Positions 20,808-31,467 of a DNA stretch of 64,000 nucleotides are shown here, one piece after another. Every line of letters starts with the position of its first letter. The stretch's first letter is position 1. A model generated the notes under the pieces. The model ran no database searches. It saw only the letters and a program-made list of their open reading frames with translations, and had not been told where the DNA came from. The stretch is from the NCBI GenBank assembly GCA_029582265.1, contig CM055816.1:96684809-96748808 (forward strand), read 5' to 3'. The position numbers and the translations under genes are program-made. The stretch comes from Zoroaster sp. YZ-2022. Taxonomy: Eukaryota; Echinodermata; Asteroidea; Forcipulatida; Zoroasteridae.

Positions 20808-22679
20808 TTAAAATTCGTCCTTGTCTGGGTATGTCTTACGTTGTCGGTTGTCTTTTGGTCCGTATGGGTTGTAATGTCCTCCTGGCCACTCGAGAGATCC
20901 ACTTTCCCAGATTTCTGTTCCGTCTTGGAGTCTGGTCTTCTTGAATGGGGGATCGTCTCCTCCTCCTATCACCTCAAAGTCGTCCATGAATGTCTCGTCG
21001 CTGTCTGTGTCATTTGGGTTCTGTGATTGTGGCGTTGCCTCGTGTACTGCTGCACGTCGTACTAAGACCTCTTCTTCAAATCTTATTACGGCGGACATAT
21101 CGAGACTGTCCGATGATAGGTCGTGAATGCCATATCTAATGTCGGTGTCTGATTGTGGTGAATTGGACGGGACATTGAGTGCGGGACTGATAGGGCTCGG
21201 TGTTGCTGCGTATAGCATATCCTCAATGGGATCATACTGGAATGTTTCGGCCTGAATGAATTGTTCATCATTTAGGATCGCCATCCAAACGCGTGGATTC
21301 AAGTACTTAGTGTATCCCTTCAAGAAAGCGCAGCGTCGCAGATTCCTATATTGATAGCTGCGGTTCTCTATGGCCTCCTGTTCACTGCAGGCAAATCTCC
21401 AAATTGGTTTATTCGCGGTAACAATTACCGGTGTGCGCCTAAGGTGAGCTTCCGCCTGATGCTTAACGGCGACTGGAGTTGCCTGACCCTCCATTATAAT
21501 CTTTGTCTTCTCGATCACACAGCTATCAATATAGGGTTCATTGAGCACTATCAGCCGCCTGTCCACGCAATCCTGCCACATGAACGCATAGCCTGCAGTT
21601 CCTTGTGATATTTCGCCGACATTCGTACATAGGAACTGCAGACTATTTACCAACCATGTCTTACCGGCGTTACTCTCCCCCTCAAAAATTAGCGTGTTCA
21701 CTTTGGCTTGTTCCTTGTCAAGGATAATTTTGACGTGGCACGCTAAGCTGAGAGGGTCTATCCCCTGGAAGATGCACCAACGTGTATAGACGTCGATGGA
21801 TTCTTCCAGGGGTAGGAATGTGTCTTGTTCGGCCGGGGACATGTTTAGGAAGGCGTTCGTCCAGTCGTCAGTGAGGTCAGTCATGGTTCGGTCAAGATTT
21901 GTCATTGTCACCTTTGTCTTTATCTTATTAAACAATTGATTAAAATTACTCTTATAGTATATGCGATCAAATCTAGCTTGGGTTTCAGGTGTCTCGTATT
22001 TAAAAACTTTATCAACCATTAGATTAGCAGTAATACCAGAGTATTTCTTCATCAACTCACTCAAAAAGTCATTATCATGCTTGACTCCGAAGGGGACGCC
22101 TTCCACATCTGCCGGTCCTCTTTCCTTTATCTTCTTGGCCGTCATCACTGCGATGTCTTCGACGGTTGCGTCACGGTAGAGACTGAATATCGGGTGGTGA
22201 TACTGAGGATTCTGAGGTAAGTTGGCATGTTTCAGGCGGCGACCGTCCATCCGCATGTATGTGGCGAAGGCCTTTGGCTGCTTGATGGTGATGGCCTTGA
22301 CGGTTAGTGCATTTGAACTACACACTGCCTTGAACTTGCGGATCCTACTTGTGTTGTTCCAGTCAGTATCACTGGCCCATATGACGTGGTAGTGTAGGCC
22401 GGCGATCTGGCACGACGGTCCTAAATTGTCATGCGGATCATGTTCGATCAGTATCCACTGATCAGTGGGGCAAGTAGACCGCAGTCCGGCATAGACGAGG
22501 TCGAACGGTGCGTCGGCGTCCTTGTTTATTCGACTGATGATTATCCCATGTAGATTCACCAACGGTAGATCTACCGTGTGTCTCTGGATAGATTTGTCGA
22601 TCGTCATCGGCGGTTGAAACAGTCTGTAGGTTTCTGCTGCAAGCAGCTTCGAAGGCGTGTTGATCATACGCTGTGCCAT
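20808..22679 (-). CDS. Endogenous parvovirus/densovirus-like NS1 replication protein (uninterrupted)
   Basis: An open frame of 623 codons encodes an NS1-type replication initiator. Visible motifs in order: an HUH endonuclease motif (HYH at residues 96-98), a candidate nucleophile tyrosine near 141, an SF3 helicase Walker A (GESNAGKT, 334-341), Walker B (RRLIVLNEP, 374-382) and sensor/motif C (VIVTANKP, 418-425). The C-terminus is acidic, then basic. NS1 nicks viral origins and unwinds DNA during rolling-hairpin replication. The length fits densovirus NS1 (usually about 550-800 aa). No stop or frameshift interrupts it, which suggests recent endogenisation, selection, or viral sequence co-assembled with the host. 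A TATA-like box lies upstream. The VP fragment diverges from the same spacer. Confidence 0.93.
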   Translation of the reverse strand: MAQRMINTPSKLLAAETYRLFQPPMTIDKSIQRHTVDLPLVNLHGIIISRINKDADAPFDLVYAGLRSTCPTDQWILIEHDPHDNLGPSCQIAGLHYHVIWASDTDWNNTSRIRKFKAVCSSNALTVKAITIKQPKAFATYMRMDGRRLKHANLPQNPQYHHPIFSLYRDATVEDIAVMTAKKIKERGPADVEGVPFGVKHDNDFLSELMKKYSGITANLMVDKVFKYETPETQARFDRIYYKSNFNQLFNKIKTKVTMTNLDRTMTDLTDDWTNAFLNMSPAEQDTFLPLEESIDVYTRWCIFQGIDPLSLACHVKIILDKEQAKVNTLIFEGESNAGKTWLVNSLQFLCTNVGEISQGTAGYAFMWQDCVDRRLIVLNEPYIDSCVIEKTKIIMEGQATPVAVKHQAEAHLRRTPVIVTANKPIWRFACSEQEAIENRSYQYRNLRRCAFLKGYTKYLNPRVWMAILNDEQFIQAETFQYDPIEDMLYAATPSPISPALNVPSNSPQSDTDIRYGIHDLSSDSLDMSAVIRFEEEVLVRRAAVHEATPQSQNPNDTDSDETFMDDFEVIGGGDDPPFKKTRLQDGTEIWESGSLEWPGGHYNPYGPKDNRQRKTYPDKDEF

Positions 22680-22981
22680 CTTTGTTTTCGGCGTGAATGA
22701 CGTTTTTCACCTTAGAATTGTGGTTTATATAGAGAATATTTGGCGACGCTGTATACATAACGCATCGCGCAGTTATGATTACGCGCTACGCTATACGCCA
22801 TGGCCTACTTAAGATTACGCTCGATCTATTTCCGTCATATCGCGATGGCGCTACACAGGAGACACTTCGTACGCGCAGCACTCAAGTGCTTACGTACATA
22901 TTTGCATATTATTACTAGACATTTGAGACATCGTATGAGACGTACACATAAACAGAAAGTGCGGTTCACTATCGATTAAAC
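22680..22981. promoter_or_regulatory. Spacer between divergent NS and VP genes, with a TATA-like box
   Basis: On the minus strand CTCTATATAAAC at about 22722-22733 sits roughly 45-55 bases before the NS start and is a good TATA candidate. The spacer is rich in CpG-containing near-repeats (GATTACGCGCTACGCTATACGCC, described in two parts: GATTACGCGC at 22776 and GATTACGCTC at 22812). In a linear ambisense densovirus both promoters sit next to the terminal repeats, so this spacer could be a joined terminal region. No long hairpin survives. Confidence 0.5.
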
Positions 22982-24034
22982 ATGCCTCCTCTATATCCAT
23001 CAAAACGTACCGGACTAGGGCGGGGACAAGGTGCAGATATTCCCGCCTTAAATTGGAATCCATATCGTATGTCGACCAGAGTACAATATGCGACAGCCGA
23101 ATTGGTTTGCGATGCCCCTTGTTTAGTAACAGTAGCCTATCATCAAGTACTCTCGCCCGATGAAGACTTTCATCGTAGGATGAATTGGGTTCGAATTTTA
23201 ACTACGTCGTGGATACAAGAACACGATGATGCAGAACGTAATGCTGGTTTTCATTGGAAAGATCCTCAAGGATTAGGAACATATAATCCAGACAATTTAC
23301 CGTTATTGGATAGTCCGTCCGAATGCGATAAACCATTCATACCATTCCCCGTTCACTTGTGGGGATATAATTATTGTGGACCAGGAACACGTGACTTTAA
23401 TAGAATACCAGTCGACGCCGTCGATGCGATATGTCAAACACATGATAAAATGTATGCCGATCCGTCCATTACTACCGAATTAGCAGATAAGACAATGATT
23501 TTTAATTTATATAAGATCAACGGTATGACAGGTTTCTTTCTAAAGAGTCTATTTCAGACCAAACTATGGTTCGATACACAATTTCCAGGATTAAGTAATT
23601 ATATGTTCCGTCCAAATATGGGATCTTATCAACACTTTACTAGAGTCGACTTCCTAGAAACTACAAATCAAAAGTACGGTGAATTTCACACAAAGAGTCT
23701 CGATATGCCCGATTCCAGAACTAAAGTAGGATGGCATGCAGATGGTGTTTATTATGCACCGGATTCTCTATCGTTAAAGTATTTAGAACATACGTGGCAA
23801 TGTACTATAGACGGTAAACGTAACGAACCGAGAGCTTTAGTTCACGCAGGTGGCGTAGATGTAGATTATTGGAATAGTGGAAAAGGTATACAACATATGA
23901 AATGTGAACGACATGAAAAACAACGAGCCGTAGTAAAAGACATTTGGGGACCGGTACCAGCACCGTATCTTAAACACGAAATGTGTGTGTGTGTGTGTGT
24001 GTGGATGATTGCATTCCTCCTGACTGCCCTATGA
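22982..24034 (+). pseudogene. Endogenous densovirus-like VP fragment with phospholipase A2 domain
   Basis: The open frame is 350 codons. A parvoviral VP1-unique PLA2 domain is clear: calcium loop YCGPGT (131-136) and catalytic HD (154-155). PLA2 helps incoming parvoviruses leave endosomes. About 120 residues precede the PLA2 domain and about 170 unassigned residues follow it. No capsid jelly-roll core is recognised. From about 23980 the frame runs into a TG microsatellite, so the native 3' end is lost and the final residues are host-derived. It is transcribed away from NS, the opposite of the convergent layout of ambisense densoviruses. Confidence 0.85.
23980..24003. repeat. TG microsatellite at the right viral breakpoint
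   Basis: The TG run replaces the remainder of the VP frame and marks the end of recognisable viral sequence. Confidence 0.8.
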
Positions 24035-25083
24035 TCCACTCACATGACCCCACCAACCTACATTGAAGATTGTGATTTTTATTTTCAAAAAGCAATTCTT
24101 TTTAAACTTTATCCACAATGTTGTATTCTTTCCCAGTGAAAACAGGTCAACTCGTATGCGTGCCAACTCGTACTTTTACCAACTCATACTCATTTTGGTC
24201 AACTCGACCCGTAAAAATATTTATTACTGAATATTTACTGGCATGTGTACGGGTTGACATCCGGTGGAGTACGAGTTGGTAGAAGTACAAGTTAATTTAG
24301 CTACACTGTAGTGTCTGTAGTTCCTCATAATACTAGTAGTGCTTATGTCTTGTGTGGTGATGGCTGCATTGCTGTTTACTTGATACTAGCACTCAATTTT
24401 CTCACTAAAGTAGACCAGAAACAAATATCAGCACCTTTATTGAGATAATGAAACAGTCACATCATGGAGGAAGGAAGACGTCACATGTAACTTTCTATTC
24501 CATTGTAAAACCTAACTTAATGGCATTGTTCTGAAGGGATCATTTTTCTAAAGTTGCATAATTTTTTCTGAAGTTACATCAATCCATCATCCTGATAATA
24601 ACATATGAGGGCATTCTAAGTTATGTGTGTTTTGTTAGCATGACCCATTCTTCTTCGTCCCTCTTTGAAAACATTTAATGTTGTTTTTACATGATTCGTT
24701 TATATTTCAGATCAACGGTATCCATTTGTGCTACTGCTACAAGGTGTGTCAGAGTCTGTGTAAATTTGTGATCCAATGGCCAACATTTGAAGTTTATCCA
24801 TTCATCAAAGGAGTTAAAGTATGATTCAAATTATTTTATATGGACTTATCCCATCTGTGGCAGTCTTTACCCTCAAGAGAATTGTTTTTTTAGGACCTCA
24901 AGACATATCTAGGTCTTTCTAGGAATTTCTTTAACATGTTAGAACAAAAATAGTACTGAGGAATTCTTATTATATTTTTGACTGGACCCAAACATCCTCA
25001 CAAATGTAGTTATTAAGCATTATCTGTTGGTGATCTAGTAAAATGTATATTGCCGACAGTGAATCCCTGGCAGTTGGGCCATA
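24035..25083. other. Intergenic stretch with one exon-like segment
   Basis: 24712-24819 on the plus strand is flanked by acceptor TATATTTCAG and donor GTATGA and is open (FVIQWPTFEVYPFIKGVK). No partner exon is found. ACTCGT/ACGAGT pairs recur at 24140-24290. Nothing else is recognised. Confidence 0.3.
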
Positions 25084-25094
25084 CCCTTACAAAA

Positions 25095-25590
25095 AAGTTC
25101 TATAGAATTCTATAAAAAAAAATCTATAGAATTTCTATACCGATTTCTATAGAGAGTGCTATAGAATCGCTCTATACAGTTTCTATACAGTTTCTATACA
25201 ATTTCTATACAAATTCTATAGAGCTTATAGAATTTCTATAGAAAAGTGGGCCACTTTTCTAAAAAAATTCTATAAAAAAATGAACCGTTTCTATAGAAAT
25301 CTAAAGAAACTTGATAAATTCTATAGAAAATTTATAGTATTTTATACAATAGCTTACAGAGTTGTATAGAATAGTTTATAGAGTTCTATAGAATAGTTTA
25401 TAGAGTTCTATAGAACAATTTATAGAGTTCTATAGAACAATTTATAGAGTTCTATAGAACAATTGATAGAATTCTATAGAACAATTTATAGAGTTCTATA
25501 GAACAATTGATAGAATTCTATAGAACAATTTATAGAAGAATTTATAGAGTTCTATAGAACAATTTATAGAGTTCTATAGAACAAAAAATC
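25095..25590. repeat. Left subterminal array of TTCTATAGAA-type units
   Basis: Dozens of TATAGAA/TTCTATA occurrences. From 25370 they settle into a 22-24-bp unit TATAGAGTTCTATAGAACAA with TT or TTGA spacers, repeated about nine times. The palindromic core TTCTATAGAA is a plausible protein-binding site. Confidence 0.85.
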
Positions 25591-27542
25591 TAGAAATAAA
25601 CTGTTCTTTAGAAAAACATGTGTGGTCTCCAAATAGTTTTGTAATAAAAAACAAGGCTGAAAATAATTTTTTTTAGACCGATATATATTTATTTATTGTT
25701 ATCTATTAGTTTTCTGCAAAAGTAGAATAATATAGACAGAACAAAAATAATACGTTTGTACTTTAAACTTTGAATAATAAGCTAGAACAATTGACCAGGT
25801 CGTCAACAAAGTATTAGGTAAAAACCCAAAAAATTAATAAATAAAATCAAAGACTTACTCAAAATGAAAAATACATATAGATTGGGTGTTAAAACAATCT
25901 CCTTGGAGTTTTGTCTCCAAAATATAATTTTCAGTGGGAGAAAATTTTTATTTTAATTTTACTCATACCCTGAAAACAATAAAAGTACAATTAAAGTACA
26001 CATGATACATAGAAATGTACAAATCCAATTCAATTTTGGTACAGAGTATACACCCTTTTCACTGATAATTCAGTCAATGATGTCATATGAACAGTTTATT
26101 CAAACCGTGCAGTTCCACTTTTCGTCAATTATTTTGTATTACATGGAAAAGCACAATGACTCCATTTTTATCTTTAATTGTTTTCGATCTGCTGATCAAT
26201 AATGTTAATTTCTGGGAAAGTTTTCATGATGAAGGTAAGTACATGTACATGTAAGCAAACTGCCCTTTACTGCACAGAAATAACGCGACAGAGACTCGGG
26301 GCGGGGGTTGATCATTGTCATTTCTGCTGGTTCCACCGTCTGGGACATTCCTTCGAGGAAGGTCCAAGGTGTCTGTTACATCTCCAGCCCTATATTCTTC
26401 AGTTATCCTACACCTCGTCACTGTTCACATGACTCAGTACCTTCTGCAGGTCAGTTGCGACCATTTGTTTTCTCTGCTGCTTATCCTGTGTGATAGATAC
26501 ATGGAGAGGCTGTGTGGTGGTGAGACCATTGTGTCGTGCTCAAAGACCGTATTCAAGTCTCTCATGTCGTCTGGTAGATGTAGCTGGATGGTACTATTTA
26601 GTGTCTTCAACTGTATCCTGCGTGCTCACTGATGGTTCACCCTCTGGCTACATGTCCTGCCTTCTTATCCCCTCAGCTGACGTCGGTAATACTGGCTCAT
26701 CCTCTGCATGGTTCCACTTCCATTGTACTCTGGTGGGCTGAGGGTACTCATCACTGTAGGGGCGTAATTGTATGTCATCTTGTCGGACAGGAACACTCAG
26801 TCTGACTGCCAAATAACTGCAGTTACATGGGGTACATTAATGATTCAATGGCCGATGACCCTGAAAGAATAAAAGATGAACAGTCAGGAGTTGAATAAGA
26901 TAACTTTTCAGATCTTTATTCTTAATGGTGGTATCGGAACATCACATGGAATATACAATAAATCTTGATCAAAAACAATTGAAATGACATTCTAGGAAAC
27001 CTAAACTGTAAATTAAAAACCATTAAAAGGTAAATGCTAACTCTACTACATTTCATTCCTTTCAATCACAGATGCATGATTAACATACTTTTGTCATTGA
27101 AGTTTTTGTTCTTATATATAAAATAATGCAAACTCATAACTAATGTTTACTTCCACTCAATGTACTTTAGTGCATCACAAAACTACCGGACCATAAACAT
27201 ACTTGGCTATCAGAATCAAGGCTCTTGGCTCAGCATGGGGTCACACATGTTCCCAGTATAAGCTGTACAGTCAATAGCCAACACAGGCATATACCATGAA
27301 TACTAATGAGCCACACTGACCACATACATGTATAGTGAATGAATGGCTTATTGTTTCATGCCTGATACTCCAGCTTATGGCTTAAAGTATACATGGAAAC
27401 TGAATAACAGGCCTATATATATTACATGTAAGCATGATGTAGGTAACAACAAAACTTATTTTGACTAGATATAAAAGCACTAAACATCAATGATCCTAGA
27501 TCTTCATAACAATAAGTATATACTGTATAAAAATATATATAA

Positions 27543-27935
27543 ATGGTAGCACTTTTAAGACTAACTAAACTTAAAAATAGGCATAAGCTTTCGTTAATAT
27601 ACAGTCTGGGAGGAGGTGGCAAACAAAAGGTGGCAGTGACTCATGAAGTTAATCGTATATTGGGACATGAAGCCAGAGTCTCTATTCAGTCCTTGTTCAA
27701 TGCAGTTCAGGGTGTGAATAATCCTTTGTTCAGCTGCTTCCCTTTGAAGTTTGGTTTTGAATGGTCCTTGTTTGAGAACTGCTACTTTGAAGTGTTGAAG
27801 TGAATGGCCAAGTAGATTAAAGTGCTCAGCCACAGGCTTCTGGTCATCATTGCATCTGATGAAGTAGCTGTAGCTACGAAAGTTTATGCCTATTTTTGAA
27901 TTTAGTTAGTCTTAAAAGTGCTAACATTTATATAT
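27543..27935 (-). mobile_element. Short Penelope-like relic with inverted ends and hammerhead-like core
   Basis: TAGCACTTTTAAGACTAACT near 27547 is inverted at about 27903-27923. On the plus strand CTGATGA (27856-27862), a GTAGCT/AGCTAC stem and GAAA (27878-27881) form a hammerhead-like core. GCAT/ATGC can pair around it. The minus strand encodes the end of a Penelope endonuclease domain. It is nested inside the 25084-29093 element and belongs to a different Penelope family from 4634-7096. Confidence 0.75.
27594..27833 (-). pseudogene. C-terminal GIY-YIG region of a Penelope-like protein
   Basis: The open fragment of about 79 aa contains AEHFNLLGHS, then REAAEQRIIHTLNCIEQGLN, a well-known C-terminal signature of Penelope-like GIY-YIG endonucleases. 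The RT domain and the GIY-YIG motif itself are missing, so this is a 5'-truncated relic. Confidence 0.8.
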
Positions 27936-28464
27936 ATCTTATTCTACCTGACTAACACGGATGCATACAGATCTATACTGTATAAAGAAACTGTAAAGTG
28001 TAAGGAATTGAAACTTCCTTTTCTTCACATCTCCCATATACATTATAAAGCAATTCAAAGTAATAACAACTAAATTATTCCATATCAAAACAGTGGTATA
28101 AACTATCAAACTTATGATAATGAAAGCAACATACCTGAAATAATAAAAGATGAACAATCAGGAGATGAAAAAGAGAACTTCTCCAAGCTTTATTCTTACT
28201 TGTACGGCATAAATCCATCCATGCTGGTTGTAACTGGTCATCACATGGAATATAATGACCTTCTGACAAAGATCCTGCACAAGGTGTTTATTTGGTCTTT
28301 GGGATATTCCATTGTCAAGAGAGGCAAGTGCAATTATGAGGGAATGGGTCTAAACAAAAATTATAAGGGGTGGTTAATATACAAATTTCTAAACAGGATG
28401 CCACTTTTACTATGTACAGGTTATAGGCTTATGTAACATTTGTACAAAGCACGGGCATAAATAA

Positions 28465-28612
28465 GGGAGGGGAGGGGAGGGGAGGGGAGGGGAGGGGGAT
28501 GGGAGGGGATAGGGGTGGGGATAGGAGTGGGGATAGGGGTGGGGATAGGAGTGGGGATAGGGGTGGGGATAGGAGTGGGGGATAGGGGTGGGGGTAGGGG
28601 TGGGTGTGGGTT
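28465..28612. repeat. G-rich tandem repeat
   Basis: GGGGA units (28465-28500), then GGGATAGGAGTGGGGATAGG-type units to about 28612. Runs of four or more G at short spacing could fold into G-quadruplexes on the plus strand. Confidence 0.85.
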
Positions 28613-28904
28613 GATACACGTATGTACCCACACTTTTTGGCCCAGGGAGTGGATGGTCCATGGGATCACTCCCCGGAATTTGCATGTAGTTAACGGTTGG
28701 GGTTTCAAGGAGTAAACACTCCCCCTCCCCTATGGGACAAGGGAGTTAGAGTTAATAAAGTTTGGGACTAAAATTACTAAAACTTGAGATGAGAACAAGT
28801 CATATTAATTAATGGTCTAATTTGGAATTAAACAGGAAAGAATATCCCACACATCTATTCTTATTGTAGAAAAACATGTTTCTTAAGAATTCTATATTCT
28901 TATC

Positions 28905-29093
28905 GAGTCAGTGGAATTCTATAGAGATTGGTCTCTATAGATAACTGGTTCTATAGAATTCTATAGAAAGTAATAACTCTATAGAATTATTTTTGAGTTT
29001 CTATAGATTTTTGTAATTTCTATAGAGCTCTATAGAACTCTATACGGCGTTCTATAGATTTCTATAGACTTCTATAGAACTTTTTTGTAAGGG
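28905..29093. repeat. Right subterminal array of TTCTATAGAA-type units
   Basis: The same palindromic core as the left array, less regular, adjoining the right TIR. Confidence 0.8.
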
Positions 29094-29500
29094 TATAAAC
29101 ATAGTAAACATACCCCCCCCCCCCCCCCCCAATCTTTATTGCATGGGTGTGTCAGCCTTGGAATACCTTTTGCCAGATCACCCAATTAAAGTTCCTATTT
29201 ATTTGTATGCTCGCATTGGGATAGTACTGACCATCAATCCCATAAACACAATTGGTTAAACAGACAGTATTGTCACGATCAGAGCAGACTTTCTACAAAC
29301 AGGGCATGGAATTGGTGTCCTAGTTTAAGACGAACATAGTGACTGAAAATTACTGGCTCATTTATGCAGCAGCAACGCGAATATCACCTTATCAGGTGAG
29401 TATTATTTTCAGTCACTGAGTTAAACTAGAACTTGAACTCTGATTCCATGCCCTGTTGATCGTGAAGATATTGCCACCTTTAAACAATAACTTTAAAATG
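29094..29500. repeat. Poly-C run and a diverged inverted-repeat element
   Basis: A poly-C run lies at 29113-29130. From 29258 to about 29485 there is an inverted-repeat element (GTATTGTCACGATCAGAGCA at the left; CCATGCCCTGTTGATCGTGA at the right) related to the TTAA-flanked MITE at 16318-16537. Confidence 0.55.
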
Positions 29501-31391
29501 ACTATTTATGAAAATGTATTTTCAACAGTTAATGACAAATAAATACATATACATGTAACAATCAGAAGATCATTTCAGTATTGTTTGTTCTTTTTATTTT
29601 ACAGTTATCCTTTAAATTACATTGTGTTGTCTCTTCCCTATAAGTATTGTTTTAAAAAACTGAACCAAACATTTAAATATTATAACACTTGATCGAATTT
29701 GTCATTGTATTGTACAAGACCTGCACACACCTCACCTCGGAAGGGAAAAATGTGTAATGATCAAGCTGTGATGATACATTATTTCATTTCTTTTTTTGTT
29801 TTAGTTTATGGGCAATCGATTTCAGGGTAACAGTTTGCCAATGTTCCCTTGACAAAAGGTTTTCAGGAACTGAGTTAATTTAAATACAAAATCAATTAAA
29901 TTTGACGTAACTTATGTATTTTATTTCTTTTCTTTTTATTATTTTATCAACTTAATTAAATTTCCATTTGTAAATGGAATAATGTGTACAATTTTTAAAC
30001 GAAAAGCATCAATAAATTTCCCACAATGATTGTTTAATAAACAATGTGGCAAAAAAGAGTCTAGACAAACAAAATGGTTGGTAATTTTTTTCCAAAATTG
30101 TTGGGTGTTTACTTTTAAATATTGGTTTTGGTTAGCCAGTTAGCAAATTTCTAAATGGTCAGTGAATTTTGTTTCATTTTAATTCATGTAATAACCAAAT
30201 AATGTTTCATTATCATTATCACCTTGAACTATGCCACATTTCGTTCGTAGACATGACCCTAATCTGACCTCTCCTTTCTTTCGAAACCAGAAAGGTTTAA
30301 GTGAAGAAATATTCTGAATCACTATTCTGTACATGTATATTTTTGCTATTTTCAGAAAAAATTAGAATTTTACCAAATTTGGCACAATTGACACCCATAT
30401 TATGAGGAAAAATGTTGTGTATGACTTCACATGATTGAACCGGAACTTACGGTTGGAAGAATTTAAAATTATATTGGATGACTGAAGCAGAAGTTAATGT
30501 ATTCAGTATAGCACATTATATGTTATTTTTATTATATATTATGAAAACTCATACCTCCTGAGGTAACTCTTGTCTTTTATTTATTTTTATTTTTATATTC
30601 TGACCACAAAACATCAAATTTAAAATAAAAACATAGTCTTCCAAGTCACACTTGTTAATTTCTAACGTATTGCTTAAATCTCACAACTTTTCCAAGTTCA
30701 ACAGCCAATATCTCAGGAACTAAATGACCTATTAAAAAACAAAAAAACACAATTGAATTCCTTACATTAATAGCTTGTAATTCTTGTGAAATGAGTTACC
30801 ATAAATGCTTTGATGGTCAAATTAGTGGCACACGAAGTAACGATTTTAAAAGGTTATATCTCATAGCTTCAATTTGATGTATAATTTGACAAAGCTGGGG
30901 GAAAAATAAAAATAGGATGTTAAAGCTATTTAATGTAATCTTACCTGCTCAGTAAGTTGGAGAACAAATGGATGATGATGGACATATGTATACTTCAAAT
31001 TATTCCAAGATATTTATTTCATGAAAAATCAGGCCTCGTATTGAGATTTGGAGGCAATGTGAATGGGAATTTTGACATGGTTCCTGTGTATGAAATATTC
31101 TTTGAAATATATACATATCAAAACTATGATCAATGACGTCATTACTACATCACTACGGAAAATTAAAACAGGTCGAAAAAAAATTATTTCTCTATCTCAA
31201 AAATTATAGATCAGAATTTTGTCAAAGTTCGAATATAAACAATCTATGTCAATATGAAGACAACTGGAAAGTTTCATCTTAATCACGTGACCATAACTTA
31301 ATATATGAGAATAAAAAAGTAGTTTACTATACAATTTTAAAGGTAATAAACAAATTAGGCGATGCCGTTTCCTTCGCCAATAATACAAACT
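29501..31391. other. Intergenic stretch made of dispersed repeats
   Basis: 30240-30560 holds inverted pieces of the repeat seen at 4380-4560 and 7500-7560. 30940-31035 holds an arm of the 8750-9083 MITE. No gene is seen. Confidence 0.45.
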
Positions 31392-31467
31392 AAAGAGGGC
31401 GCTATGCACATTTAGCGGTTGGACATAATATTATGTCCAACCGCTAAATGTGCATAGCGCCCTCTTT
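31392..31467. repeat. 76-bp perfect palindrome
   Basis: Two 38-bp arms meet without a spacer at 31429/31430. The left arm begins AAAGAGGGCGCTATGCACAT and the centre is GGACATAATATTATGTCC. No mismatch is seen. Homology is lost on both sides immediately outside. Confidence 0.93.

Larger units (their letters stand above)
25084..29093. mobile_element. 4,010-bp TIR element with subterminal TTCTATAGAA arrays
   Basis: The ends are inverted: CCCTTACAAAAAAGTTCTAT from 25084 and its complement ending at 29093, 24 bp identical, each flanked by TA. The subterminal zones (25100-25590 and 28905-29090) are packed with TATAGAA/TTCTATA. The interior holds exon-like scraps on the minus strand (26300-26870), a duplicated block TAAAAGATGAACA(G/A)TCAGGAG (26869 and 28147), a Penelope relic and a G-rich tract. 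No transposase is recognised. TA flanks suggest a Tc1/mariner-like or other TA-targeting mechanism. Confidence 0.75.

Noticed and set aside
22462..22758. 98-codon minus-strand frame overlapping the NS 5' end
   Set aside because: Densoviruses often have an overlapping NS2 frame, but this ATG lies upstream of the TATA-like box and no motif supports it.
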